A stretch of 64,000 bases of DNA from a virus. A program made the translations under genes and the position numbers. Below are positions 50,531 to 58,476 of the stretch, piece by piece (positions within the stretch are counted from its first letter, which is position 1; the number at the start of each line of letters is the position of its first letter). The DNA lies in IMG/VR virus record IMGVR_UViG_3300013132_000023, positions 1 to 64,000 of that record, one strand, 5' to 3'. Below the pieces are notes generated by a model. It worked only from the letters and a program-made list of their open reading frames with translations, had not been told where the DNA came from and searched no databases.

Positions 50531-52608
50531 TGGTTATGCAATCAGGTGTAGTGCCGTATGAGTACGCTCATGGCGGCAGAAGATTTGAATCAAAGCCTAT
50601 CCCGTTGGGCTTGTCTGGCATTTTGCTAGAACAGGCACAGTTTGTAATTACTGCTGAAATTAGAAAATGGATTGGTGATTACTCTGACTTGCAGCCATTC
50701 AATGTATACATCAATACGGACGCTTTGCCATCTGGACAATATGAACCAAAGGCTAATGGTACAACCTTAGACAATGCTCTTAATCCGGGGGCAGTTGTTT
50801 TTGTTGATCACATTTTAGAGTGTCGTGCAGCGTTGAATGTACTCTTAAATTTGTACGAAGCTGACACTGACTTAGACACATATCAATATCGTGCAGGGTG
50901 GCTACAAGCTTTGTTTCCTGAAAGTACGAGTGGATTCATAAATGGCTCTGACGATCAAGCATTTTTCACTGGAATTGGGCATTGGCGACATAGAAGACCA
51001 TCAGAAATTGGAATTATCGATTATGTTTCTGATGAAGTTTTAGGAGCATCTGGCGTCTTATACGATATCGATTTTTCAGAAGTGATGTTCAATCCGGCAC
51101 CACATATTGCTGGTTTGGGCTTTGATGAGGCACATGGACTCAGGGTAAACAATACGAATGATACCTTTGCTATTCAACAATACCCGGTCTTTCCAGCTTT
51201 TCAAAAGACCGATGGCTCTATTATTGATTTGAACGGTAGAGAGCCAGCTAATTTGTCTACATACAGAACGTCACACGTATCGTCTGGAGCGTTGCGTTTA
51301 CATGGATACATGCTGAGACCACAGACGAAACTCATGTTATCTAGGGAGCGTACGTTTGGCAGCGATGTAGACTTTACGATTTTTTCCGAAGGTATTCGTG
51401 CTCCATACAATCCTAATGTACCAACAACGCTTGTCTTTATCACTCCAACTTCACAAGGTAGTGGAGTGTATAGAATTGGTGCAGCTAATAGATTCGTAGA
51501 CTTTCCAAATGCAACTATTGAGTCGGGTATTTTTAGTCACTGGCCACCAATAGAAGTGTATTGGCCTTCGGATCATCCAACAAGCTCTACTACCACTACT
51601 GCCAATGGTGGTTATCATGTCTTTAATGACTGCATATGGATGACAGACGTATCCTTGAGTTCGTCTTTTGGCGGTCCTAACTTTGGATATCCTTCTGGTC
51701 TTGCTGTTTTGTCTCCGTATACAGGACACAGAATGTGGCTTCGTTATGCGGATATGACACCAATAGACATTGATGTTTTTGGAGGCATCAATAAGCGTAA
51801 TTGGGGAACTGGAAAAGGACTAGAGCGTGTTTCGTCAAACAACATCTATCGTGTCGCTCCAATAGTTGCAAAATCAACACCTACCCCTACTTCCGGACAG
51901 TTTGTTTTCGGTTGCTACAATGACAATCTAGATCTTGTAACGACTATCACAACAATTTCATCTTCTCCTAATGGTGACAACCTTTTTCCTCTCGGAGGTG
52001 CAGTCATTTCTCTTAGTGATTTTTGGTTTAACGGATCAAACTACTTTGTTGCCAATGCAGAATTCGTTGGTTTTGATTTGTGGAAATTAGACTCTTCGTT
52101 CAGTTACGTCACTAAGTATGTTTTCAATCGTCCTAGTGGAATACATAATGCAAGAGGAGCTTATGTTAATGGTCAAGATGTTCTATTCTATTTTGTACTA
52201 AACAATGCTCCTGGTGATGCAAATTTTGCTACAAGCGGTATATTTCCAATCAACTTTATTGATGAAGGCAGTGATCCGTTTGATAATTCGGCTAATCTTG
52301 GTCCGGTTGGTGAAGCTGAAATTTCGCCAGCGACCGCAAAATACATCAATGGTGCGGCACAACTTGGTGTAGCTCAGACCGCTGAAATCATGGATCTTTT
52401 TGAAGTAACGTCGTCAACTCACGTTGTTCCTGGTGTTTATGCTATCGTTCGTTTTAAGCTAAATACGAATCCCTTTAATGGTGGCGATTTGTATCTTTTA
52501 CGCTTGCAGGAAACCTCTACGGCTTGGGAAATTGTAGCATTGACGAGACTTGAAACTGCCGTCAATTCTTTTATGCCAAGACGTGAATTACTGTATATGG
52601 GCTATTAG
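50530..52608 (+). CDS. Tail fibre-type protein (692 aa)
   Basis: A 692-residue protein overlapping the hub gene by one base. Beta-rich with many Asn/Ser/Gly loops and aromatic pairs, and with a C-terminal part having a propeller-like series of GSNYFVANAEFVGFD-type strands. No enzymatic motif. The order hub, then this, then a small jelly-roll protein suggests a receptor-binding fibre. The stop codon TAG starts the next late element. Confidence 0.6.
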   Translation: MVMQSGVVPYEYAHGGRRFESKPIPLGLSGILLEQAQFVITAEIRKWIGDYSDLQPFNVYINTDALPSGQYEPKANGTTLDNALNPGAVVFVDHILECRAALNVLLNLYEADTDLDTYQYRAGWLQALFPESTSGFINGSDDQAFFTGIGHWRHRRPSEIGIIDYVSDEVLGASGVLYDIDFSEVMFNPAPHIAGLGFDEAHGLRVNNTNDTFAIQQYPVFPAFQKTDGSIIDLNGREPANLSTYRTSHVSSGALRLHGYMLRPQTKLMLSRERTFGSDVDFTIFSEGIRAPYNPNVPTTLVFITPTSQGSGVYRIGAANRFVDFPNATIESGIFSHWPPIEVYWPSDHPTSSTTTTANGGYHVFNDCIWMTDVSLSSSFGGPNFGYPSGLAVLSPYTGHRMWLRYADMTPIDIDVFGGINKRNWGTGKGLERVSSNNIYRVAPIVAKSTPTPTSGQFVFGCYNDNLDLVTTITTISSSPNGDNLFPLGGAVISLSDFWFNGSNYFVANAEFVGFDLWKLDSSFSYVTKYVFNRPSGIHNARGAYVNGQDVLFYFVLNNAPGDANFATSGIFPINFIDEGSDPFDNSANLGPVGEAEISPATAKYINGAAQLGVAQTAEIMDLFEVTSSTHVVPGVYAIVRFKLNTNPFNGGDLYLLRLQETSTAWEIVALTRLETAVNSFMPRRELLYMGY

Positions 52609-52614
52609 TGTATT
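52606..52614 (+). promoter_or_regulatory. Late promoter element ATTAGTGTATTC
   Basis: Consensus TAGTGTATT preceded by T; its TAG is the stop codon of the fibre gene. It lies 88 bases before the next start, with AGGAG in the leader; no clear hairpin was found there. Confidence 0.75.
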
Positions 52615-52702
52615 CTTTTGCAAGCATTGATGTGTTTGTCATAGCATGGTCCGAAGTAACGTTCCTGTTTTAGGATAGTTGCTTTGACTTAGGAGATAAA
52701 AG

Positions 52703-53368
52703 ATGGTATCAGGAATTCGTTTTTTTGCTTGTTCTGGAGCAATGGGTGGTACGCCATCAACTCGTGCGACTCCCAACGTAGAGATTTTTGCTTTTGAAAT
52801 TGGAGCTACAAATAGCCCTAATCGTATGGGCTTTTTTGGTTCCGCTGGTGCTCCGAACTCTGCCGTAATCGTGGGTCAATACCAAGATCGTACGCATTGT
52901 ACTGATCATGTTGGTACAGATCGTGGTGTTATGATTAATGTCAAGTATCTTGGTGCATCTGATGCGTCTGTTTCTGGCGTTCCGTTGACCTCTACTGGTC
53001 ACACCCTGGCTAGTATTCCACAGAACTCCGGTACACTATTGGCACGTTTTACAGATCCTACCAGTACGGCTGTCGTTACGCAAACAGCTACATTCCGTGC
53101 GGTTAATTTCACTGCTGGTTCTGGTGTTCCTGATATTGGCGATTTGGCTTCAAACATTGTCATTCAGGCTGCACAATTACAGGATACTGCTGGTAATGCC
53201 GGTGACGCTAGCTGGTCGCAGATTTCAAGCGGTGGTGCTGCCTTAGCGTTGGCCGATCAATCAATTTCTGCAACAGTTCATGATTTCCACTTGATCGTTA
53301 GTGGTTCTCCATCTCAGGCTGGTCGTAAGATTGACTTTGGTTATTATCTACAGCTTGAATTCTTGTAA
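52703..53368 (+). CDS. Small tail fibre/jelly-roll protein C (221 aa)
   Basis: Third member of the small beta-sandwich set; the end IVSGSPSQAGRKIDFGYYLQ is similar in pattern to the ends of the 39920 and 40651 products. It has its own late promoter, strong AGGAG site and terminator, implying high expression of a single virion protein. Ser/Thr/Gly-rich throughout, no motif of an enzyme. Confidence 0.65.
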   Translation: MVSGIRFFACSGAMGGTPSTRATPNVEIFAFEIGATNSPNRMGFFGSAGAPNSAVIVGQYQDRTHCTDHVGTDRGVMINVKYLGASDASVSGVPLTSTGHTLASIPQNSGTLLARFTDPTSTAVVTQTATFRAVNFTAGSGVPDIGDLASNIVIQAAQLQDTAGNAGDASWSQISSGGAALALADQSISATVHDFHLIVSGSPSQAGRKIDFGYYLQLEFL

Positions 53369-53398
53369 GCGAACAGGATAGATTCTAACAAAAAGAAG

Positions 53399-53428
53399 GG
53401 GCGACAAGTGTTAACTTGTCGCCCTTTT
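53399..53428 (+). terminator. Terminator at end of late region
   Basis: GGGCGACAAG (53399-53408), loop TGTTAA, CTTGTCGCCC (53415-53424), then TTTT. It ends late transcription four bases before the -35 of the replication promoter. Confidence 0.92.
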
Positions 53429-53431
53429 GTA

Positions 53432-53459
53432 TTGACAGTCTTGAATGCCGTGCCATAAT
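53432..53459 (+). promoter_or_regulatory. Sigma-70-type promoter of replication block
   Basis: TTGACA (53432-53437), 16-base spacer, CATAAT (53454-53459), 49 bases before the first start codon. Matches the host consensus except for one base and has no late element, which suggests early transcription by host polymerase. Confidence 0.8.
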
Positions 53460-53508
53460 GTTCTTACCACTCGCCGTGCTGATATCACCGGCAGTTTTGG
53501 AATAGATC

Positions 53509-53964
53509 ATGAACTTGGCTTTTAGCTCGAAACATCCCTTTGTACCAAATCCAGCGAAGGATTCTACTGTAACTCGCTGGATTGCGTCTCTATCGGACGG
53601 TACGACCGTCTTTGAGGATGTTACCCCCCAGGAAATTTCTTCCTGGTTGAGACTTAGAGAGTATGTTCGGTTGCATGGTTTAAAGATAACAAACCTGCGA
53701 CTTGAAGCATATGGTCGTCGCGTGTTACTGGTTCCGTACAGGGATGCCGAAGACTGTCCTCAGATTAACGGTTACTGGCACAGTAAAAAAATGCACGCCC
53801 TCATGACGGCGAGTGGTATAATTGAGGGCCGCGAATGTGGCATTGGGTATGTAAAGGCCCGCGAGATCATCATTACGTGGGTTAACCAAGACGGAACCGT
53901 ACGACAAGAGATTAGGCCGTACAAGGAAAACGACTTGGCTACAATCATTAACGATTATCCGTGA
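53509..53964 (+). CDS. Unknown first gene of replication unit (151 aa)
   Basis: Starts MNLAFSSKHPFVPNPAKDST with only a weak GGA upstream. Mixed alpha/beta with Trp and Arg (SWLRLREYVRLHGLKITNL, then YGRRVLLVPYRDAEDC); no recognised domain. As first gene of an early unit it may be a regulator or host-takeover protein. It overlaps the next gene by four bases (GTGA). Confidence 0.6.
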   Translation: MNLAFSSKHPFVPNPAKDSTVTRWIASLSDGTTVFEDVTPQEISSWLRLREYVRLHGLKITNLRLEAYGRRVLLVPYRDAEDCPQINGYWHSKKMHALMTASGIIEGRECGIGYVKAREIIITWVNQDGTVRQEIRPYKENDLATIINDYP

Positions 53965-54401
53965 AGTACGCTTCTATTACCACTCCCGGCATTGAGCACG
54001 ACGACGCCAACATGTTGGCTGAGTTCATTTGGCTCAATCGCGATATTCGTACTGACATTTTTCCTTGGAAAGGTGATAATGGCAAAGAGTGGGGACGATT
54101 GGTTTCTGCTCTAAAGAAGCTAATGAAAGAGCCCTATGAGCTATCCGCTCAGCAGCTTGCGTTTTACATTTGGAAGTGCAAGCCCCATGCTATTAGTTCG
54201 CCAGAATTTGCAAAGATGGCCGTTGTGGCTCGTAAGCTTTTTAAGCCACTTCAACTTGAACAAGTGGCGACACTTTACACTGATCGTCGCAAAGAGCTAG
54301 CGGCGACTGGCCTAGAACGAGTTACATACAAGCAAGAACGTCCGAAGTCTTTAATGTCATTCTTGAGAGAGCTAGAACGTAATGAAGCAGAAACCAACTG
54401 A
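53961..54401 (+). CDS. Unknown helical protein next to recombinase (146 aa)
   Basis: Begins at GTG overlapping the previous stop as GTGA. Helical, with a Trp-rich N-terminal part (FIWLNRDIRTDIFPWKGD) and a Lys/Arg/Glu-rich end; overlaps the recombinase gene by 20 bases. Could be a recombination mediator or loader, like UvsY next to UvsX, but no motif supports that. Confidence 0.55.
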   Translation: MKYASITTPGIEHDDANMLAEFIWLNRDIRTDIFPWKGDNGKEWGRLVSALKKLMKEPYELSAQQLAFYIWKCKPHAISSPEFAKMAVVARKLFKPLQLEQVATLYTDRRKELAATGLERVTYKQERPKSLMSFLRELERNEAETN

Positions 54402-55548
54402 ACAACAACAAACCGCGAAGCCTGAGATTTCGTTTGACTTCTTTAAGCAAGAGGTAGAAGCGGAAGGTGTGCGAGCTATGCTTGCACCCGAGATTGGAGA
54501 TCCCGAGTCTAATCGTTCTGGGTCTTTTAACTTAGATTACGATCTAGCTGTTCCTTTTCCAGAAGGTCGCATTACAGAGATTTTTGGTGAAGAGGGGACA
54601 TGTAAGACTACATTGGCTTTGGAGGTTGCTGGTCGTGCTTTGCAAGCCGGTAAGACGGTTCTCTATGTTAACATGGAGAAAAACCTTAATCTTTCTTTAA
54701 TGCTTACCGTACGTACTTTGCGTCCATATCTAGATGCAGCCGTTGAACAAATGAAGAAGGGCAAGCTTGGCAATTGTCCGCTATGGATTGTCAATGCTTC
54801 TAATGGTGAACAAGCGTTTGAGGCCATGAGGAAGTTTTCTACAATGGTACCTAGAGGCTTAGCTATCTTAGATTCGATTGATGCTGCTCAGCCGTCAGCC
54901 GTTCTGGCTGGTGAGATTGGTGAGAACAAGGTTGGTAATTTGGCCAAGCTCATGTCAGACGCTATGCGTAAGTTGATCAGCGTTACAGAGCAGAATAAAG
55001 TTGCCTTGATTTTTGTCAATCAGATTCGCGACAAGATCACTATGTACGGCGACCCAACAGATACTCCTGGTGGGCGTGCTCTTAAGTTCTACGCTTCGCA
55101 GCGTATTCGTTTACAGAAGCCCGGTAAAGCACAGACTTTAGTTGATTCTGATGGCGAACGTATTGGGGTTGTGATTCGTTACAAGGTCGTAAAAAACAAG
55201 GTGGCTCCTGATGGTTGCGAAGGTGAGTTTCCCATTCTCTTTAAGAATGGTATTTTTCGCGAACAGGAGCTTGTCACTAAGTGCTGTAATTTTGGAGTTT
55301 TGCGTTTAGGCGGCAAAGGAGGACAGCAGGTTTTCTTGCCAAAACTAGACAGAGAAACTAATGATTTTGTCAAAGGTAAAAATGGCGAACTTGAAGAAAC
55401 GTGCATGAGTCAGTTTAATGCGGCTCGTCGCTTGTTAATGGATAGTACGTTGGCTATTAAGCTTGAAAAAGAATTGCTGACGAAGATGGATGTTGGTGGG
55501 ATTGATCCGATTGACAATCTAACTAATGAAATTCAAGACCCTAAGTAA
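54382..55548 (+). CDS. RecA/UvsX-like recombinase
   Basis: A 388-residue strand-exchange ATPase. Walker A is Gly69-Glu-Glu-Gly-Thr-Cys74-Lys75-Thr76-Thr: the last Gly before Lys, nearly invariant in bacterial RecA, is Cys (T4 UvsX has Phe there). The core strands follow (VLYVNMEKN, then LAILDSIDA, with Asp at the Walker B position), then NQIRDKITMYG and DTPGGRALKFYAS, matching RecA loops L1/L2 and the DNA-binding region. It would promote recombination-dependent replication and repair. Gly/Lys-rich part near 300 and an acidic end follow. Confidence 0.92.
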   Translation: MKQKPTEQQQTAKPEISFDFFKQEVEAEGVRAMLAPEIGDPESNRSGSFNLDYDLAVPFPEGRITEIFGEEGTCKTTLALEVAGRALQAGKTVLYVNMEKNLNLSLMLTVRTLRPYLDAAVEQMKKGKLGNCPLWIVNASNGEQAFEAMRKFSTMVPRGLAILDSIDAAQPSAVLAGEIGENKVGNLAKLMSDAMRKLISVTEQNKVALIFVNQIRDKITMYGDPTDTPGGRALKFYASQRIRLQKPGKAQTLVDSDGERIGVVIRYKVVKNKVAPDGCEGEFPILFKNGIFREQELVTKCCNFGVLRLGGKGGQQVFLPKLDRETNDFVKGKNGELEETCMSQFNAARRLLMDSTLAIKLEKELLTKMDVGGIDPIDNLTNEIQDPK

Positions 55549-55945
55549 CCGCGAAATTCGCATGGATATATTGCCAGAACGCTATCCAATGCGTTCACGC
55601 GAACAGAGCAAGTCCGTTGGACAATTCCTGCTTGGCAGGAGTTTGCGTGCTATTTATGGCACCAGTGCCGTTATACTGGAAGAGTTTCCTATTCCAGACG
55701 AACGTCTCTTCATAGACTTTTACATGCCACATCATAGTTTGGCGTTCGAGTATCATGGTCCACAGCATGACGAATTCAACAGGTTTTTTCACGGTGACAA
55801 AAAGGGATTCTTAAAATCACAAGAACGTGACACACGTAAGCGTGGATGGTGTGATATTAATGATATTCGTCTCGTAGAAGTACGCAACACCGTAACAGCA
55901 GAACAACTACAGGATTTAATTAAGGACGCTAGAGACAATGAGTAA
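55526..55945 (+). CDS. Vsr/DUF559-like endonuclease
   Basis: A 139-residue protein with the core of restriction-endonuclease-fold nucleases: FIDFYMPHHSLAFEYHGPQH (Asp in strand 2, then Glu-Tyr-His and a Gln-His), followed by QERDTRKRGWCDINDIRLVEV, as in Vsr-like and DUF559 families. Starts at 55526 (overlap of 23 bases) or 55562; neither has a ribosome site. It stands between recombinase and helicase, where a nicking or junction enzyme could work in replication, though a mobile endonuclease is the alternative. Confidence 0.7.
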   Translation: MKFKTLSNREIRMDILPERYPMRSREQSKSVGQFLLGRSLRAIYGTSAVILEEFPIPDERLFIDFYMPHHSLAFEYHGPQHDEFNRFFHGDKKGFLKSQERDTRKRGWCDINDIRLVEVRNTVTAEQLQDLIKDARDNE

Positions 55946-57407
55946 CGTTGCTGCTGAAAAGATTTTTTTGGCTGGAGTTGCTAAGTATCCATCCAAGTTT
56001 TTTGAGTTTGTTGAATATCTAGACGAAGAGGATTTTCAGCATGCCGTTACACGCATGACATTTGAGGCCATGCGATCTTTGATTGTAGATAAGGAAACGG
56101 AGACGATTACAAAAGCTAAGCTTGTAGCGGAGGCTAAGGCTCTTGGTCATCAAAACTATTTAGCGGCTACTAAAAACGGCGAGTGGCTTGATGAGCTATT
56201 TGCAGAAGAGATTACGATTCATGAAGTGGACGCTCATTTTTTAGAGGTCAAGCGTCAGTCTCTTAAGGACAAGTACCAAGAGGCTTTCATTGAGTTACGT
56301 GATTATCTTGCTTCAACTGACGATCCGCTTTCAACCATGATTAGTAAGGTTGAAAATGGTATTGTTAACAAGGTGAATATTCTAGACAAGGGCGAGCACG
56401 CCATTGAAGACATGCGTGAGGGGTTTAAGGAGTTCATTGATTCGTTAGCCGATGATCCTGGTCACGTTGGGTTGGATCTTGGTTATCCAATTTGGCAAGA
56501 GCGTATTGGGCATATTCGTAATGGCACAGTTACGTTCATTGTTGGTACTACTGGTAGTGGCAAGTCACAGTTTGGAATGCGTGCGGCTATTACCGCTGCC
56601 CGTAAGGGGCTTCCTGTTTTGTATCTTGATAGCGAATTGAATAAGCAGGATCAGTGGGTTCGTATGGCGGCTATGATTTCTAAGGTGCCGTCTGAGTATG
56701 TTGAGACTGGTTTTTGGCGTTTGTCAGCCGAAGAACTACGTGATCGTGGTGTTACTGACATAAACAAGATTGATGAAATTTTGGCATGTGGTCGTCGCTT
56801 GCGTGATTCGAGGTTGTGGGATCTTATTAAGAACATGCCGATCTACTATCAATCGATTAGTGGACTTAGTGTTCCTGATGTTGTTCCACACATGCGTCGT
56901 TGGCTTTTGACACACGTAAAGCCTGATCGTGATACTCGTGTTCCTCAGTGCTTGATTGTATATGATTACATCAAGCTTGCTATGACCAATGAAATTAGTC
57001 GTGGTATTCTAGCAGAGTGGCAGCAGCATGGTTTGCATGTTGCTAATCTGCACGATTTTATGAACAAATACAATGTGCCATGCATTGCTTTTGGTCAGAC
57101 GAACAACGAAGTTGACGAGGGTATTAAGTGTGTTGCTGGCGGTAAGCGTATCAGCGAGAACGTTGACTCGGTAAGCTACTTTAAGCGAAAGTCAGACCAG
57201 GAGCGTGCTATGGATAGCATGGGTACGCACATGTCTAAGATTTTCAAATCACGTTATGGGCGTGGATTATGGGGTAGTTACATTAACTTTAATGTTAATT
57301 TGAGTTTTGGTGAATTTGTTGAGTTGGATATTGGTAGTGTTCAGCCGCCACAGCAGCAGCAGCAGCAGCAGCAACCACAGGCGGCAGGAGACGATGATGA
57401 CGACTAA
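55938..57407 (+). CDS. dnaB: Replicative DNA helicase, DnaB type
   Basis: A 489-residue hexameric helicase. The RecA-like core has Walker A at 203-210 (GTTGSGKS), a LYLDSELN strand and a LIVYDYIKLA Walker B; the GQTNNEVDEG sensor motif and an arginine-finger region (KIFKSRYGRG) follow. The N-terminal 170 residues form the primase-binding domain. The end is Pro-Pro, eight Gln (CAG repeats), then Pro-Gln-Ala-Ala-Gly and five Asp: an acidic tail that could bind polymerase or SSB. The end overlaps the primase start by 11 bases. Confidence 0.93.
   Translation: MSNVAAEKIFLAGVAKYPSKFFEFVEYLDEEDFQHAVTRMTFEAMRSLIVDKETETITKAKLVAEAKALGHQNYLAATKNGEWLDELFAEEITIHEVDAHFLEVKRQSLKDKYQEAFIELRDYLASTDDPLSTMISKVENGIVNKVNILDKGEHAIEDMREGFKEFIDSLADDPGHVGLDLGYPIWQERIGHIRNGTVTFIVGTTGSGKSQFGMRAAITAARKGLPVLYLDSELNKQDQWVRMAAMISKVPSEYVETGFWRLSAEELRDRGVTDINKIDEILACGRRLRDSRLWDLIKNMPIYYQSISGLSVPDVVPHMRRWLLTHVKPDRDTRVPQCLIVYDYIKLAMTNEISRGILAEWQQHGLHVANLHDFMNKYNVPCIAFGQTNNEVDEGIKCVAGGKRISENVDSVSYFKRKSDQERAMDSMGTHMSKIFKSRYGRGLWGSYINFNVNLSFGEFVELDIGSVQPPQQQQQQQQPQAAGDDDDD
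57351..57371 (+). repeat. (CAG)7 microsatellite in helicase
   Basis: Seven CAG triplets plus CAA encode eight Gln near the C-terminus of DnaB. Trinucleotide runs of this length are unusual in phages and can vary by slippage. Confidence 0.85.
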
Positions 57408-58476
57408 CATTCAAGAAGAACAAAAACGCACTCTCCGTAATCATGCGAATCGGCAGATTGCTTATTTGCTAGATAAACTTGGTGTTGAATACCATGATCG
57501 TGGCGATGGATTAATTCAAGCGTGTTGTCCTTGTAAGCAACACGGTGGAGATCGTGATAATCCAACTGCCTGGAGTTGGCGTGTTGATCTTGGTAAGTGG
57601 GTATGTTGGTCACATCATTGTGAAGAATCTCGTGGTAACGATATCTTTGGTTTGATTAGTAGCGTTAAGGGAATCAATTTTCGTGAGACCATAAAGTGGA
57701 TTACGTCCATGCTTGAAGATCGCGAAATTGATCTTACTACAGCCGCTCCTGATCCAGAGAACTTGCATCGCGGAGTTCAGTTGCATATTCACGAACCGCT
57801 GTCCGAAGACAATCTCAAATTCTTACAGCCCGATCCTCAGTATCTTTTGAATCGCGACTTTGATCTTGAGGTTTTACGTAAGTATGAAGCTGGATTATGG
57901 ATTCGCCCTGGAACTTACATGGATGGTCGCGTGGTGTTTCCTGTACGTGATCACGAAGGACACTTAGTTGGTTATACTGGTCGAACCGTACATACTCCTG
58001 AGTATTTTGAAAAGCGTGGAGTTAAGTACATGAAATGGGTTCATGGTCGTCATTACAATAGATGGCCACAGCGTGGTGATATTTTCACAAGCTCTATTTT
58101 GTTCAACTTGTATCGTGCTAAGCATTGTCTTGGGCCAAACAAGCGTATTATCTTGGTAGAAGGACCGCTTGATGGAATGAAGCTGGAAGAAGCCGGTATT
58201 CATAATTGGGTAGCTACTCTCGGTACTAGTTTTTGTCATGCTCATCGTACACTGCTTGTGAAGTATGGAGTGCGTGAACTATACGTTGCCTATGACAATG
58301 ATGACCCAAGTAAGTACGCCAACAAACAAAGTCCCGGCGAGAAGGGCTGGGAACGTTTACAGCGTATTGTTGGAGATCTCTTTGTTATTGAACGAGTAGA
58401 ATTGCCACCCGACTCTGACTGTGGCGACCTTGATGTGTCTACGCTCCAGAACATATTTAAGAACATATCATGTTAA
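57397..58476 (+). CDS. DNA primase (CHC2 zinc finger and Toprim)
   Basis: A 359-residue primase. Cysteines 43, 44, 46 and His49 (ACCPCKQHGG) with Cys70/His73/His74/Cys75 (VCWSHHCEE) form a CHC2-type zinc finger that binds template DNA. Toprim motifs are VEGPLDGMK (Glu255, Asp259) and YDNDD (Asp300, Asp302). The start is the second of two adjacent ATGs, with AGGAG six bases upstream inside the helicase's acidic tail codons. It acts with the DnaB helicase encoded just before it. Its end overlaps the nuclease gene by 7 bases. Confidence 0.92.
   Translation: MTTNIQEEQKRTLRNHANRQIAYLLDKLGVEYHDRGDGLIQACCPCKQHGGDRDNPTAWSWRVDLGKWVCWSHHCEESRGNDIFGLISSVKGINFRETIKWITSMLEDREIDLTTAAPDPENLHRGVQLHIHEPLSEDNLKFLQPDPQYLLNRDFDLEVLRKYEAGLWIRPGTYMDGRVVFPVRDHEGHLVGYTGRTVHTPEYFEKRGVKYMKWVHGRHYNRWPQRGDIFTSSILFNLYRAKHCLGPNKRIILVEGPLDGMKLEEAGIHNWVATLGTSFCHAHRTLLVKYGVRELYVAYDNDDPSKYANKQSPGEKGWERLQRIVGDLFVIERVELPPDSDCGDLDVSTLQNIFKNISC

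Noticed and set aside
57351-57371. CAG run as an assembly artefact
   Set aside because: The frame continues correctly through the run into an Asp tail and the primase start, so the sequence appears genuine.
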